Assembly: GCF_014235185.1 (NCBI RefSeq)
Contig: NZ_CP060131.1
Coordinates: 5,897,501-5,961,500, forward strand
DNA: 64,000 nt
Direction of reading: 5' to 3'
DNA from: Pseudonocardia petroleophila
Lineage (GTDB): Bacteria; Actinomycetota; Actinomycetes; Mycobacteriales; Pseudonocardiaceae
A program made the position numbers and the translations under genes. Each line of letters begins with the position of its first letter. Position 1 is the stretch's first letter. Positions 25,339 through 34,004 of this stretch are shown here, piece after piece. The notes beneath the pieces were generated by a model that saw nothing but the letters and a program-made list of their open reading frames with translations, did no database searches and was not told the DNA's origin.

Positions 25339-26928
25339 ATGACCTCGGCAACGAGCCTGGGCGAGCCACTCGCCGGGCGCAAGGAATGGATGGCGCTGGG
25401 CCTGCTGGTCCTGCCGTCCCTGCTGCTGTTCATGATGTTGACCGTCTTGTTCCTGGCCATCCCTTACCTGGCCGCCGACCTGCAGCCCACCAGTACCCAG
25501 ACGCTGTGGATCCTGGACATCTACGGCTTCCTGATGGCCGGCTTCCTCGTCCTGATGGGCACCGTCGCCGACCGGATCGGCCACCGGACCCTGCTGATCG
25601 CCGGCGCGTCGATCTTCGGCATCGTGTCCGTCGTCGCCGCGTTGACCGACGACCCCGCGATGATGATCGTGTGGCGCGCCGTGCTGGGCGTCGCGGCCGC
25701 GATGCAGATGCCGGCCACCCTCGGACTGATCTTCACGATCTTTCGGGACGCCAAGCAGCGCGGCGTCGCGATCGGTACCTGGGCCGCCGGCATCTCCGCC
25801 GGTGTCGCGCTCGGGCCGCTGCTGTCCGGACTGCTCCTGGAGGCGTTCTCCTGGCGCGCGACGTTCCTGGTCGCCGTCCCGGTGATGGCGATCGTTGTCA
25901 TCGGCGCACCGTTCCTGCTCCCCGCCCATCACGGCTCCCAGGGCGCCAAGCTGGACTTCTTCAGCGCCCTGCTCCTGCTCGCGACGCTGCTGCCGTTGAT
26001 CTACGGCATCAAGTCGCTCGCCACCGGCGAGTCGATCACCGTCTCCGCCGCGGCCATCGCCATCGGGGTCGCGTTCGGGATCTGGTTCGTGCTGCGCCAG
26101 CTGCGGTCGGCGGCGCCGCTGCTCGACGTGCGACTGTTCCGCAACCGCACCGTCAGCGGCGCCCTGGGCGTGTTCATCCTCTCGGCCACCGGTCTGGGCG
26201 GGGTGTATCTGATGTTCACCCAGTTCCTGCAGCTGGTGAAGGGCCTGTCGCCGATCCAGACGGGGTTCGCGATCCTGCCTGCCGCGCTCGTGCTGATCAT
26301 CGTCGCCACCAGCTCGCCGATCATCGCCCGCCGCTTCCGGCCCGGGAACGTCATCGCCGTCGGCCTGACCGTGCAGGTGGTCGGCTACCTGCTGCTGACC
26401 CAGGTCGACGCCGCCACCGGACTGCCGCTACTCATCGCCGGGTTCGTCGTGCTCTACCCCGCCGTCGCCCCATCCATGGCGCTCACCACCGACCTCGTCG
26501 TGGGCTCGGTGCCGCCAGAGAAGGCCGGCTCGGCCGGCGGACTCGCGTCCACCGTGAACGACCTGGGCATCTCCCTCGGCGTCGCGATCGTCGGCAGCAT
26601 CGGCGCCGCCGTCTACACCGGCAAGATCGCCACGACCCTGCCCGCCGGTCTGCCCGCCGACGCCGACGCCGCGGCCCGCGAGAGTCTCGACAACGCCGCC
26701 GCCGTCGCCGGACAGCTACCCGCCGACCTCGGCACAGCGCTGCTGACCACGGCCCGGGACGCGTTCTCCAGCGGTCTCAACGCCGGCGCCGCCACCGCCG
26801 CGGTCATCGCCGCAGCGGGGGCGCTCCTGGCCGCCACCCTGCTCCGCCACGTCCCGCCGACCGGATCTAGCGCCGCGCTGTCCCCGGCCGACGAACCCGT
26901 CGAGACCGGCGCCGTCACGGACCGCTGA
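25339..26928 (+). CDS. DHA2-family MFS drug exporter (14-TM, SmvA/QacA-like)
   Basis: 529 residues from ATG with GAGAGGAG upstream. The protein has 14 predicted helices. LWILDIYGFLMAGFLVLMGTVADRIGHR (motifs D1 and A), AVLGVAAAMQMPATLGLI and TWAAGISAGVALGPLLSG (motif C, antiporter-specific) identify the proton-drug antiporter DHA2 group that includes SmvA, QacA and LfrA. It stands alone behind a clear promoter/operator and is followed by a strong terminator, so it is probably an inducible efflux pump for cationic compounds. Confidence 0.9.
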   Translation: MTSATSLGEPLAGRKEWMALGLLVLPSLLLFMMLTVLFLAIPYLAADLQPTSTQTLWILDIYGFLMAGFLVLMGTVADRIGHRTLLIAGASIFGIVSVVAALTDDPAMMIVWRAVLGVAAAMQMPATLGLIFTIFRDAKQRGVAIGTWAAGISAGVALGPLLSGLLLEAFSWRATFLVAVPVMAIVVIGAPFLLPAHHGSQGAKLDFFSALLLLATLLPLIYGIKSLATGESITVSAAAIAIGVAFGIWFVLRQLRSAAPLLDVRLFRNRTVSGALGVFILSATGLGGVYLMFTQFLQLVKGLSPIQTGFAILPAALVLIIVATSSPIIARRFRPGNVIAVGLTVQVVGYLLLTQVDAATGLPLLIAGFVVLYPAVAPSMALTTDLVVGSVPPEKAGSAGGLASTVNDLGISLGVAIVGSIGAAVYTGKIATTLPAGLPADADAAARESLDNAAAVAGQLPADLGTALLTTARDAFSSGLNAGAATAAVIAAAGALLAATLLRHVPPTGSSAALSPADEPVETGAVTDR

Positions 26929-26939
26929 CCAGAACCCAC

Positions 26940-26975
26940 GCAGGTCGCGGCCGGGCACTCCCGGCCGCGACCTGC
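26940..26975. terminator. Bidirectional hairpin between the MFS gene and gajB
   Basis: A 16-bp perfect inverted repeat (GCAGGTCGCGGCCGGG and its complement) around a CACT loop lies 12 bp after the MFS stop and about 70 bp after the convergent gajB stop. It likely ends transcription from both sides. Confidence 0.85.
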
Positions 26976-27043
26976 TACGACAGGAGGAATCGACGTGATC
27001 AGCGTTAGCACACCCGCCACCGAGACGCTCGACAACTGTGCAC

Positions 27044-28789
27044 TCACCCGCCCTCGATCCTTCTCCGGAGGAAACCGGCCCGCTGCAGGCTGTCAATCAC
27101 CGCGGTTGAGGTGTTGGTAGGGAGCGCGATGGCGCAGTACTTCCGCGCCCGCGTGAGCGCCACGTAGAGGATCCGCTGCTCTTCCGCATGCTCGGGCGGC
27201 ACCTGCTCCCCGCGCAGATGCGCGGTCCACGTCTCGGCCTCAGGTGGCCGGTAGGGCGACGTCCGGCCGCGCGCCACGACCAGGACCGCCTCCCGCGTCG
27301 CACCCTTCACATCGTGGACCGAGCGCGCGGCGAAGCCCGGCGAGGGCCGCGTGAAGTAGTCGCCCGCGACGACATCGCCCTGGTCGGCCGCGCTGCGCAG
27401 AACATCACCGGACCGTCGCACCGGCACGGCGACCAGCTCGGAGGCGACGCCGCGGAGCACGACGGCCGCGTCGCGGATCCACTGTTGCAGCGGCAGACCG
27501 AGCGCGGGCGCTGCGGTTATCAGGTCGATGGTGGCGTTCCGGACCTGCCGCCGCCCCTCGGGATCGAGACCGTCGAGGCTGTCGGCCTCCCCCCAGGCCG
27601 CGTAGGCGATGATCTTGTCGACCGCGACGAGGTCGTGGCGGCCCGCTGTGCCATGACGCAACGCCATCACCGCGCGTCCCAACGCCTTGGGTCGCGGGGC
27701 ACATTCGACCCGCTCGGCCTGGTTGTTGAGGAGGGTGACGAGCGCGTTGTTGCGCGCGAGCACAGTCGTGGTCGTCGGGTCGATTCCCAGCGCGGCGATG
27801 CGGCCGAGGAAGTGGTCGGTCGCCGTCGTCGGCTGCGCCGGGTCGTAGAAGACGATCTCCGGGCGCGCTGTGAAGTCGGCGTGCTCGCCGACCGCCACGT
27901 CCGGCTGGTCCCGGGAACAGAAGTGGACGGCCACGTCGCAGATGAGCTGCGACGACCGGTGGTTCTCCACCAGAGGAACCGACCGCATCCCGCGGTCGGC
28001 CACGAGCCGGTGCACGCCCTGCGGAGTGGCCCCCTGGAACGCGTAGATCGACTGGTCGACATCACCGACGAGGACCAGTGACCGCAGCCGCCCCGTGCCG
28101 GACAGCTCGGTGAGGCAGGCGAGTTGCAGCTCGCTCGTGTCCTGCGCCTCATCGACCAGTAGTTCGTCGAACCGGCCCGCCACCGCGGCAGCCGCACCCG
28201 GCACATCACGCAGCACACGCAGGGACCAGTACATCGCGTCGTCGAAGGTCGCGCGTCCACGGGCCGCGGCACGCCTCTTCATGATCGCGGCCTCTGCACT
28301 CCCGGCTGCGGTGATCTGGTCGCGGCTCCAGCCAGGCAGGCTCTTGCCGCAGTAGAGCAGCGATCCGTCCGGGCGGAAGCGGAACCCGCCGAGCGGGGCT
28401 CGCCAGCGGTTGTCGCCGTTCAGGCGGACGTCGTCGCCCGCATTCTCGGCGTCGACGAGGTGCGGCGATGAGCAGCCCATCACGATGTGGGCAAAGGGAT
28501 AGAAGACGTACTGGAGCAGGAACTTGTGGACGGTGCCGATGAAGCTCTCCGGGCCGACGGTTCTTCCGAGCTCGGAGCTGATCACCTCGCGGATCTGGTC
28601 GACCCCGATGTTCGTATAGGACGTGGCCGCGACCCGATCGCCGGCCTGCGCGCGAACCACGAACCTCGCCCCGGCGGTTCGGGTCTTCCCGCTCCCTGGA
28701 CACGCCGTCAGCAGGAAGTCGGGAGGGGCGTCGACCACCAGACGCTGCGCCGGCGTGAGGTAGCCGGGTTCGTCGAGCGGGTCGGTCAC
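27044..28789 (-). CDS. gajB: Gabija protein GajB (UvrD-like helicase)
   Basis: 581 residues from a GTG that overlaps the gajA stop by four bases. It is a superfamily 1 helicase: Q-motif region YLTPAQRLVVD, Walker A TACPGSGKTRTA (28-39), motif Ia SYTNIGVDQI, motif II LLVDEAQDTSE, motif III LVGDVDQSIYAFQGA, motif IV VENHRSS and motif VI YVALTRARKY. Partnered with an OLD/TOPRIM protein, this is the second subunit of Gabija, which senses DNA ends or nucleotide depletion and assists the GajA nuclease in abortive anti-phage defence. All helicase motifs are intact. It is slightly longer than the best-known GajB (about 490 residues). Confidence 0.88.
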   Translation of the reverse strand: MTDPLDEPGYLTPAQRLVVDAPPDFLLTACPGSGKTRTAGARFVVRAQAGDRVAATSYTNIGVDQIREVISSELGRTVGPESFIGTVHKFLLQYVFYPFAHIVMGCSSPHLVDAENAGDDVRLNGDNRWRAPLGGFRFRPDGSLLYCGKSLPGWSRDQITAAGSAEAAIMKRRAAARGRATFDDAMYWSLRVLRDVPGAAAAVAGRFDELLVDEAQDTSELQLACLTELSGTGRLRSLVLVGDVDQSIYAFQGATPQGVHRLVADRGMRSVPLVENHRSSQLICDVAVHFCSRDQPDVAVGEHADFTARPEIVFYDPAQPTTATDHFLGRIAALGIDPTTTTVLARNNALVTLLNNQAERVECAPRPKALGRAVMALRHGTAGRHDLVAVDKIIAYAAWGEADSLDGLDPEGRRQVRNATIDLITAAPALGLPLQQWIRDAAVVLRGVASELVAVPVRRSGDVLRSAADQGDVVAGDYFTRPSPGFAARSVHDVKGATREAVLVVARGRTSPYRPPEAETWTAHLRGEQVPPEHAEEQRILYVALTRARKYCAIALPTNTSTAVIDSLQRAGFLRRRIEGG

Positions 28790-30480
28790 GGCGTGACCCA
28801 CTCCACGGCTTCCCGGATGTAGGGAGGCACGACGAACTCGACGTCCGGGATCTCGATGATGGCCGCGAGTTCCTGCGCGAACCGGCCCTTGACGTCGGAA
28901 ATCGCGACAAGGATCCGATCGGCTCGTTCCTCGTCGCCGAGCGGGGCGAGTTCGGTGGCGAGTCGAGCGGCGACTCGGGGCTTGATCGGCAGCAGCGCCG
29001 TGACAAGCACCTTCCAGTTCCCTGCGGCGGCCAGGTCCCATTCCAGGGTTCTGCGGGCGAGGCGAACCTGCAAGGTGTCGCTCTGCATCCCGAGGAGGGC
29101 GGACGCGCGGGCGGACCTGTCCGGTGGGTCCTCGGCGATGTCCGATCCCGCCGCCGGCGGATCGGCGTCGGAGAGAACCGCGCACCGGCAGGGAAGGCGG
29201 TCCGGGCCGAACAGCCCGATGAACGGAGCGAAGGCTATGCCGCCGACGTTGATCATGGCGACACCGTGCCGGGGCAACGGCCGACCCGATCGGTCGGCGA
29301 GGACGGGCAACAGGAGCTGCTCGGCCACCCCCTCGACGAGGATCACGCCCCGGGCGAACAACAGCGACGACTTCGTCGCGTCCAGGAACCGGCGGAGATG
29401 TCCGAGCTCGCGCGGACCGAGGCCGAACTCGCGCGGCGCCCGCGCCGAGCTGGGCGAGTCCTCCGTCCCAGCGATCATGACCGTCACCCGCTCGACGCGG
29501 GCCGCCGATGCCAGGTTCGGGGAGTGGCTCGACAGCACGACCTGCGTGCCGTTGCCGCTCTCGCTCTCCAGGTAGCGCATGAGCAGGTCCTGGAGCTGTG
29601 GATGCAGATGGGCCTCGGGCTCCTCTACGAGCAGCAGTCGCAACGCTGCGTCCCGATTGTCGGCCAGCGCCGCCAGCACGACCGCGATGTAGATCAGGTT
29701 GTTGTAGCCCAGCCCGTTCTCGGCCAGCTCGAGCGGCACAGACGGCCCGGCCAGCGCACGTAGCGTCGCCACGATCCGGTCGAAGCGGGGATCGGCGAAC
29801 GCCAGGTCCGTCTGCTGCGTGAACCCGCCCGAGCCGGTCATGCCGCCCAGGCGTCTCTGGATGCTCGTTCGGGCCTCGACGACCGCTCCGACCTGGCTCA
29901 GTGCAACGTTGGCCTCCGCGGTGATCCGCTCGATCTCGACCCGATCATCGTGCCCGACCGGAGCCAGTGCGGCGAGCAGCCCGACGAGTCGGTTGTCCCG
30001 GCCCGGGCGCAGGTCCGCCGCGGCGTCCCGCAGCGCCGGCAGGTACGTGAAGACGACCGCTTCACGGGCCCACGCCTCGACTTCGGCGTGCTGGCTGTCC
30101 CCGCCGAACCACTCGACGTCGACCCGACCTGTCGCCCGCCTCGTCGCCCGCAGCCGCAGCCTCGCGCATCCCGCCCCCAGCGACGGCGCGAGGCAGGTCA
30201 CCATCCGCGCCTGCTCCTGGGAGGTCAGCCCGGTGAGCTGCGCCTCCAGCTCCAGGACGTCCGTGGTGCGCACGCCGGCAGGGTCGTGCCGAAAGTCCTG
30301 CTCGGTGATCCACTTCCGGCCCCGCGGCCCGGTCTCCGGGGTGAACAGCAGGCGCAGCGCGTCGATGACGCTGGACTTGCCCGAGCTGTTCTCCCCCAAC
30401 AGCACCGCCAGCGGCTCGCACAGCGGGATGCAGCCCTCCAGATTGCGGAAGCCGGTTACGACCAGTGCACGAACGAACAC
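28786..30480 (-). CDS. gajA: Gabija protein GajA (OLD-family ATPase-TOPRIM nuclease)
   Basis: 564 residues from GTG. The N-terminal ABC-type ATPase has Walker A LLGENSSGKSS (27-37), Walker B LLLVEEPEAHLHPQ and the H-loop SSHSPNLA. The C-terminal TOPRIM domain has ILVEGVAEQLLLP (catalytic Glu), INVGGIAF and AVLSDADPP (DxD). This is the class 2 OLD architecture of GajA, a sequence-specific DNA-nicking enzyme inhibited by NTPs that forms a tetramer with GajB. Catalytic residues are intact, so the system looks functional. A small membrane-protein gene ends 23 bp upstream on the same strand. Confidence 0.88.
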   Translation of the reverse strand: MFVRALVVTGFRNLEGCIPLCEPLAVLLGENSSGKSSVIDALRLLFTPETGPRGRKWITEQDFRHDPAGVRTTDVLELEAQLTGLTSQEQARMVTCLAPSLGAGCARLRLRATRRATGRVDVEWFGGDSQHAEVEAWAREAVVFTYLPALRDAAADLRPGRDNRLVGLLAALAPVGHDDRVEIERITAEANVALSQVGAVVEARTSIQRRLGGMTGSGGFTQQTDLAFADPRFDRIVATLRALAGPSVPLELAENGLGYNNLIYIAVVLAALADNRDAALRLLLVEEPEAHLHPQLQDLLMRYLESESGNGTQVVLSSHSPNLASAARVERVTVMIAGTEDSPSSARAPREFGLGPRELGHLRRFLDATKSSLLFARGVILVEGVAEQLLLPVLADRSGRPLPRHGVAMINVGGIAFAPFIGLFGPDRLPCRCAVLSDADPPAAGSDIAEDPPDRSARASALLGMQSDTLQVRLARRTLEWDLAAAGNWKVLVTALLPIKPRVAARLATELAPLGDEERADRILVAISDVKGRFAQELAAIIEIPDVEFVVPPYIREAVEWVTP

Positions 30481-30503
30481 GGCTGGACATCGGACATACT
30501 TCG

Positions 30504-30953
30504 CTAACCGTTACGTCCCACTCGCGAATGGCTGAGCCGCCGACGGAGCCGCACCCGGACCGCGATCACGTGCACCGTGGCCGAGCCGAGCATGAAGTAG
30601 CTGCTCGCGGCATGCCACGACTGGTCGGGCGGCACACCCACCAACCGGAGAAGACCCGTCACGACCATCGCGGCCGTTCCGACCAGGAACACCCAGTAGG
30701 CGAGGGTCCGAACCGTCGACCTGCTCGAACTGCGACCATGGCGTCCGACCAACACGCGCAGCCGCCGCGTCCGAAGATGATGACCGACGAGTCCGATCAG
30801 AGCGCAACCGACGAGAACATGGGCCAGAAAGATCGGCAGCGCCAGCCAGCAGACCACCGCCACGACGCCGACCGGGATGTCCGTACGCCAGGCCACCGGA
30901 ACCCGCGCCAATTGTCTCCGCACCGAGCCCCACACTGCACCGATCGCTATCAT
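30504..30953 (-). CDS. Small four-helix membrane protein, possibly cytochrome b-like
   Basis: 149 residues. Four hydrophobic helices are visible: IPVGVVAVVCWLALPIFLAH, VLVGCALIGLVGHHL, TLAYWVFLVGTAAMVVTGLL and WHAASSYFMLGSATVHVIAV. Histidines at helix ends (AHVL, GHHLR, WHAA, VHVI) recall the haem-binding bundle of DUF4405 or cytochrome b561-like proteins. The ATG at 30953 is only six bases from the divergent merR ATG, so the true start may be further in. The 23-bp gap to gajA suggests co-transcription. Function unknown. Confidence 0.55.
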   Translation of the reverse strand: MIAIGAVWGSVRRQLARVPVAWRTDIPVGVVAVVCWLALPIFLAHVLVGCALIGLVGHHLRTRRLRVLVGRHGRSSSRSTVRTLAYWVFLVGTAAMVVTGLLRLVGVPPDQSWHAASSYFMLGSATVHVIAVRVRLRRRLSHSRVGRNG

Positions 30954-30959
30954 CTCTCG

Positions 30960-31436
30960 ATGGTGCAAGCTCAAGCTGACTTGAACACAAGGTCGGAACT
31001 CGAGTTGAAGCCGATCGACGAGGTCGGCCGACTGCTCGGGATGGCGTCGTCGGCGTTGCGGTACTACGACGAGCGCGGTCTCGTCCCCGCAGCCGCCCGC
31101 AGCAAAGGAAAGCGTTGGTACGGCCCACACGAGCTTCGACGCCTGGCCTTCATCAAGATTGCCCAGCGACTCGGAATCCCGCTCGCCACGGTGGCCGCGA
31201 TCCTCGACGCACCGGGACCGGACTGGCGGACGACCGTACGCGCGCAGATCGGCGACCTCGACCACCTCATCGAGCAGGCGAAGGGCGCTCGCCACTTCCT
31301 GGAGCACGCGCTCGACTGCCCCGTCGACCACCCGGCCCGCGACTGCAGCTCGATGACGGACGCGCTCGACCACATCGTCGACGGAGGAACCGTGGAACAG
31401 CTGGCTGACAGTCACTTCTACAGGAGCACCCGGTAG
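30960..31436 (+). CDS. MerR-family transcriptional regulator
   Basis: 158 residues. The winged-helix DNA-binding domain covers IDEVGRLLGMASSALRYYDERGLVPAAARS, then RWYGPHELRRLAFIKIAQRLGIPL. The dimerisation helix follows, and a C-terminal tail has DCPVDHPARDCSS with Cys/His residues that could bind a metal or thiol ligand. It is divergent from the membrane-protein/gajAB genes and could control them. An IS256 element begins three bases after its stop codon. Confidence 0.9.
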   Translation: MVQAQADLNTRSELELKPIDEVGRLLGMASSALRYYDERGLVPAAARSKGKRWYGPHELRRLAFIKIAQRLGIPLATVAAILDAPGPDWRTTVRAQIGDLDHLIEQAKGARHFLEHALDCPVDHPARDCSSMTDALDHIVDGGTVEQLADSHFYRSTR

Positions 31437-31439
31437 TTC

Positions 31440-32809
31440 GGGACTGTCCGACGAACGGTGTAACTGGTCCGACACGCCGAGCGCAGCTCGGGGGAGGGAT
31501 CAGCAATGACCGAGACGATCGAGCCTGTGCCGGATCGGATTGATCAGCAGCAGCTCGCCCAGCAGTTGGTGGAAGCAGCCCGGGCCGAGGGGGTGGAGCT
31601 TGTCGGCCCGGGCGGTCTGCTTACCGGGTTGACGAAGACGGTGCTCGAGACCGCACTGGAGGCGGAGATGACCGAGCACCTGGGCTATGACCGCCACGAC
31701 CGGGCCGGGCAGGAGAACCCCAACTCCCGCAACGGGACTCGCGTCAAGACGGTGCTGACCGAGATCGGGCCGGTGCAGATCGAGGTGCCCCGTGACCGGG
31801 ACGCCAGCTTCGACCCGGTCATCGTGCGCAAGCGCCAACGGCGTCTGGACGGCATCGACGAGATCGTGTTGTCGCTGACCGCCCGCGGCCTGACCACCGG
31901 GGAGGTGGCGGCGCATTTCGACGAGGTCTACGGCGCGAAGGTCTCCAAGGACACGATCTCGCGGATCACCGACAAGGTCCTCGACGAGTTGGGCGAATGG
32001 GCCCAGCGTCCGCTCGACGCGGTCTACCCGGTGCTGTTCATCGACGCCATCCACATCAAGGTCCGCGACGGCCAGGTCACCAACCGGCCCTTCTACGTCG
32101 TCATCGGCGTCACCGTGGACGGGCACCGCGACATCCTCGGGATCTGGGCCGGCGACGGCGGCGAGGGCGCGAAGTACTGGCTCCACGTCCTGACCGAGAT
32201 CAAGAACCGCGGCGTGGTCGACGCCTGCATCGTGGTCTGCGACGGCCTGAAAGGCCTCCCGGAGTCGATCACCACCGTGTGGCCCCCACGCGCTGGTCCA
32301 GGCCTGTGTGCTGCACCTGATCCGCAACACCTTCCGCTACGCCTCCCGCCGCTACTGGGAACAGATGGCGCGGGATCTGCGCCCGGTCTACACCGCGCCC
32401 ACCGAGGCGGCCGCCGAGGACCGGTTCGCCGAGTTCGCCGCGACCTGGGGCGGGCAGTACCCGGCGATCATCGCGTTGTGGCGCTCGGCCTGGTCGGAGT
32501 TCGTGCCGTTCCTCGACTACGACGTCGAGATCCGGAAGGTCATCTGCAGCACGAACGCGATCGAGTCGATCAACGCCCGCTACCGGCGCGCGGTCAAGGC
32601 CCGCGGCCACTTCCCGACCGAGCAGGCCGCGCTCAAGTGCCTCTACCTGGTCACCCGAGCGCTCGACCCGACCGGGAAGGGCCGGGCCCGGTGGGCGATG
32701 CGCTGGAAGCCGGCGCTGAACGCCTTCGCGATCACCTTCGCCGGACGTATCGTTCCCAGCAACGGAAGCTAGCCATCACGACCGGTTACACCGTTCATCT
32801 GACACTCCC
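31440..32809 (+). mobile_element. IS256-family insertion sequence, copy 1 (frameshifted)
   Basis: 1370 bp bounded by imperfect 30-bp inverted repeats (26 of 30 matching) sharing the core GAACGGTGTAAC; the ends are GGGACTGTCC at left and, in reverse complement, GGGAGTGTCA at right. It is the same element as at 52004-53373 and, inverted, from 62762. The flanking 8-mers (GGTAGTTC at left, GATCAGGT at right) do not match, so no target duplication is visible, unlike copy 2. It sits between merR and a CPBP protease gene. Confidence 0.95.
31506..32772 (+). pseudogene. IS256-family (mutator) transposase, +1 frameshift
   Basis: The coding region opens at ATG 31506 behind GGGGGAGGG. Two of the catalytic residues lie in the first frame (LFIDAIHIKV and IVVCDGLKG), and the third is in the second frame (CSTNAIESINARYRR). 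A run of five C at 32283-32287 (four in copy 3) shifts the frame, splitting D-D from E. The product should be inactive unless ribosomes slip. Without the extra C the protein would be identical, over the visible part, to copy 3. Confidence 0.93.
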
Positions 32810-32954
32810 GATCAGGTCGTCTGGTCGATCTCGTTGTGGCGCGCAGGACCGGGATTACGGCGAGAACGATGCGAGGCAGGGACCCCGATGAAGCGTCGCC
32901 GACCTCCACGGGTACGCAGCGAAATGAGAGTCGGGCGGGCGGACCGGTCAACCG

Positions 32955-33914
32955 CTATGCCGTCGCCCGATGCCTCCGCTCGTACCCCCAGATGAACGCC
33001 ACCATCGCGAGGTTCGCGGCGCCGAGGATCAGCAGGGAAGCATCGCCGGTGTCGGTGGAGCGGTCGATGGCGACCTCACCACCCCCCGACATCATGTTGT
33101 TGAGAACGCCGGCGATGACGTTGTTGACGACGTGGAAGGCGATCGGCGCCTCCATCCCTCCGCTCACGATCGCCATCAACCCGGTACTGACTCCGACCAG
33201 CGTGAAGTACCCAGCCAGCCACGGGTCGGTGGAGCCGTGGACGGCAGCGAAGATCAGGCTGGAGACCACGAGTCCAACGGTCAGGGCGGGCCGGACCGCG
33301 CGAAGCCAGCTCGCGGCGGCAGGCAGCATGACGCATCGGTAAGTCAGCTCCTCACCGATTGACTGGATCGGGGTTGTGAGGAGGGTGACTGCCAGGAGCG
33401 CGACCGTCGTGCCGGTGATCGCAAAGCCGGTCCAGTTCGTCGACTCGGGCGCGACGATTGCCACGGTTCCCAGTCCTGCGCCCACCATCACCACCGCGCC
33501 GGCCCCGTAGTGGATCAGCCGTCGTCGGTCGAACGCCCGCTGCGGGGTGAGCAGGAGGCGCCACGGCACGCGGGTCATCCACACGAGCAGCAGGATCGCC
33601 ACCAGGCCCGTCGCGCCGATGCTGAGGTTGGCGGCCAGCGACTTCAACGGGGTGAGCCCGGGGGCGAACGGGTCGTCGCTCCCCTCGACGACCCCGACGA
33701 TCACGTAGGCCGCGATCTGCAGCACCACGAGAGTCAGCGGCAACGCAAGGACGAGCACGAGTGGTTTCCACCAACTCATCTGCAGGTGAGCGCCGAACGG
33801 ACGTGTGGTGTCCACGGCCGGGTGGGTCGGTCGACCGTCGTGGCCGTTACGTGATGGGATGGATTTCAGGCGTGCGGTCGCCGCTGCCGCTTCTTCGTTA
33901 TCAGATGTAGTCAT
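32955..33914 (-). CDS. CPBP-family intramembrane metalloprotease
   Basis: 319 residues with about eight membrane segments. The Abi/CAAX-protease motifs are seen in order: GEELTYRCVML (EExxxR), FAAVHGS (FxxxH) and AFHVVNNVI (HxxxN). These residues bind a metal within the membrane in CPBP proteases. Bacterial members act in prenylated-peptide processing, bacteriocin immunity or membrane proteostasis. It starts with an ATG at 33914 preceded by AAGGG. It follows the S9 peptidase gene by 90 bp on the same strand. The substrate is unknown. Confidence 0.9.
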   Translation of the reverse strand: MTTSDNEEAAAATARLKSIPSRNGHDGRPTHPAVDTTRPFGAHLQMSWWKPLVLVLALPLTLVVLQIAAYVIVGVVEGSDDPFAPGLTPLKSLAANLSIGATGLVAILLLVWMTRVPWRLLLTPQRAFDRRRLIHYGAGAVVMVGAGLGTVAIVAPESTNWTGFAITGTTVALLAVTLLTTPIQSIGEELTYRCVMLPAAASWLRAVRPALTVGLVVSSLIFAAVHGSTDPWLAGYFTLVGVSTGLMAIVSGGMEAPIAFHVVNNVIAGVLNNMMSGGGEVAIDRSTDTGDASLLILGAANLAMVAFIWGYERRHRATA

Positions 33915-34004
33915 GAGTGGTTGCCCTTTACGTCAGATCAGATGGTGAGTGACGAGTTCCAATGCCGCCCCGGTGAGCGAAAGAACGGGAATCGCGCCGC
34001 AGCG

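Noticed and set aside
25212-26870. Long plus-strand frame overlapping the MFS gene
   Set aside because: It is an Arg/His/Pro-rich shadow of the MFS coding frame; the MFS frame has the domain and the ribosome binding site.
31500-32891. 461-codon frame as a full transposase
   Set aside because: After the C5 run this frame is Arg/Pro-rich nonsense; the true second half (with the catalytic Glu) is in another frame.
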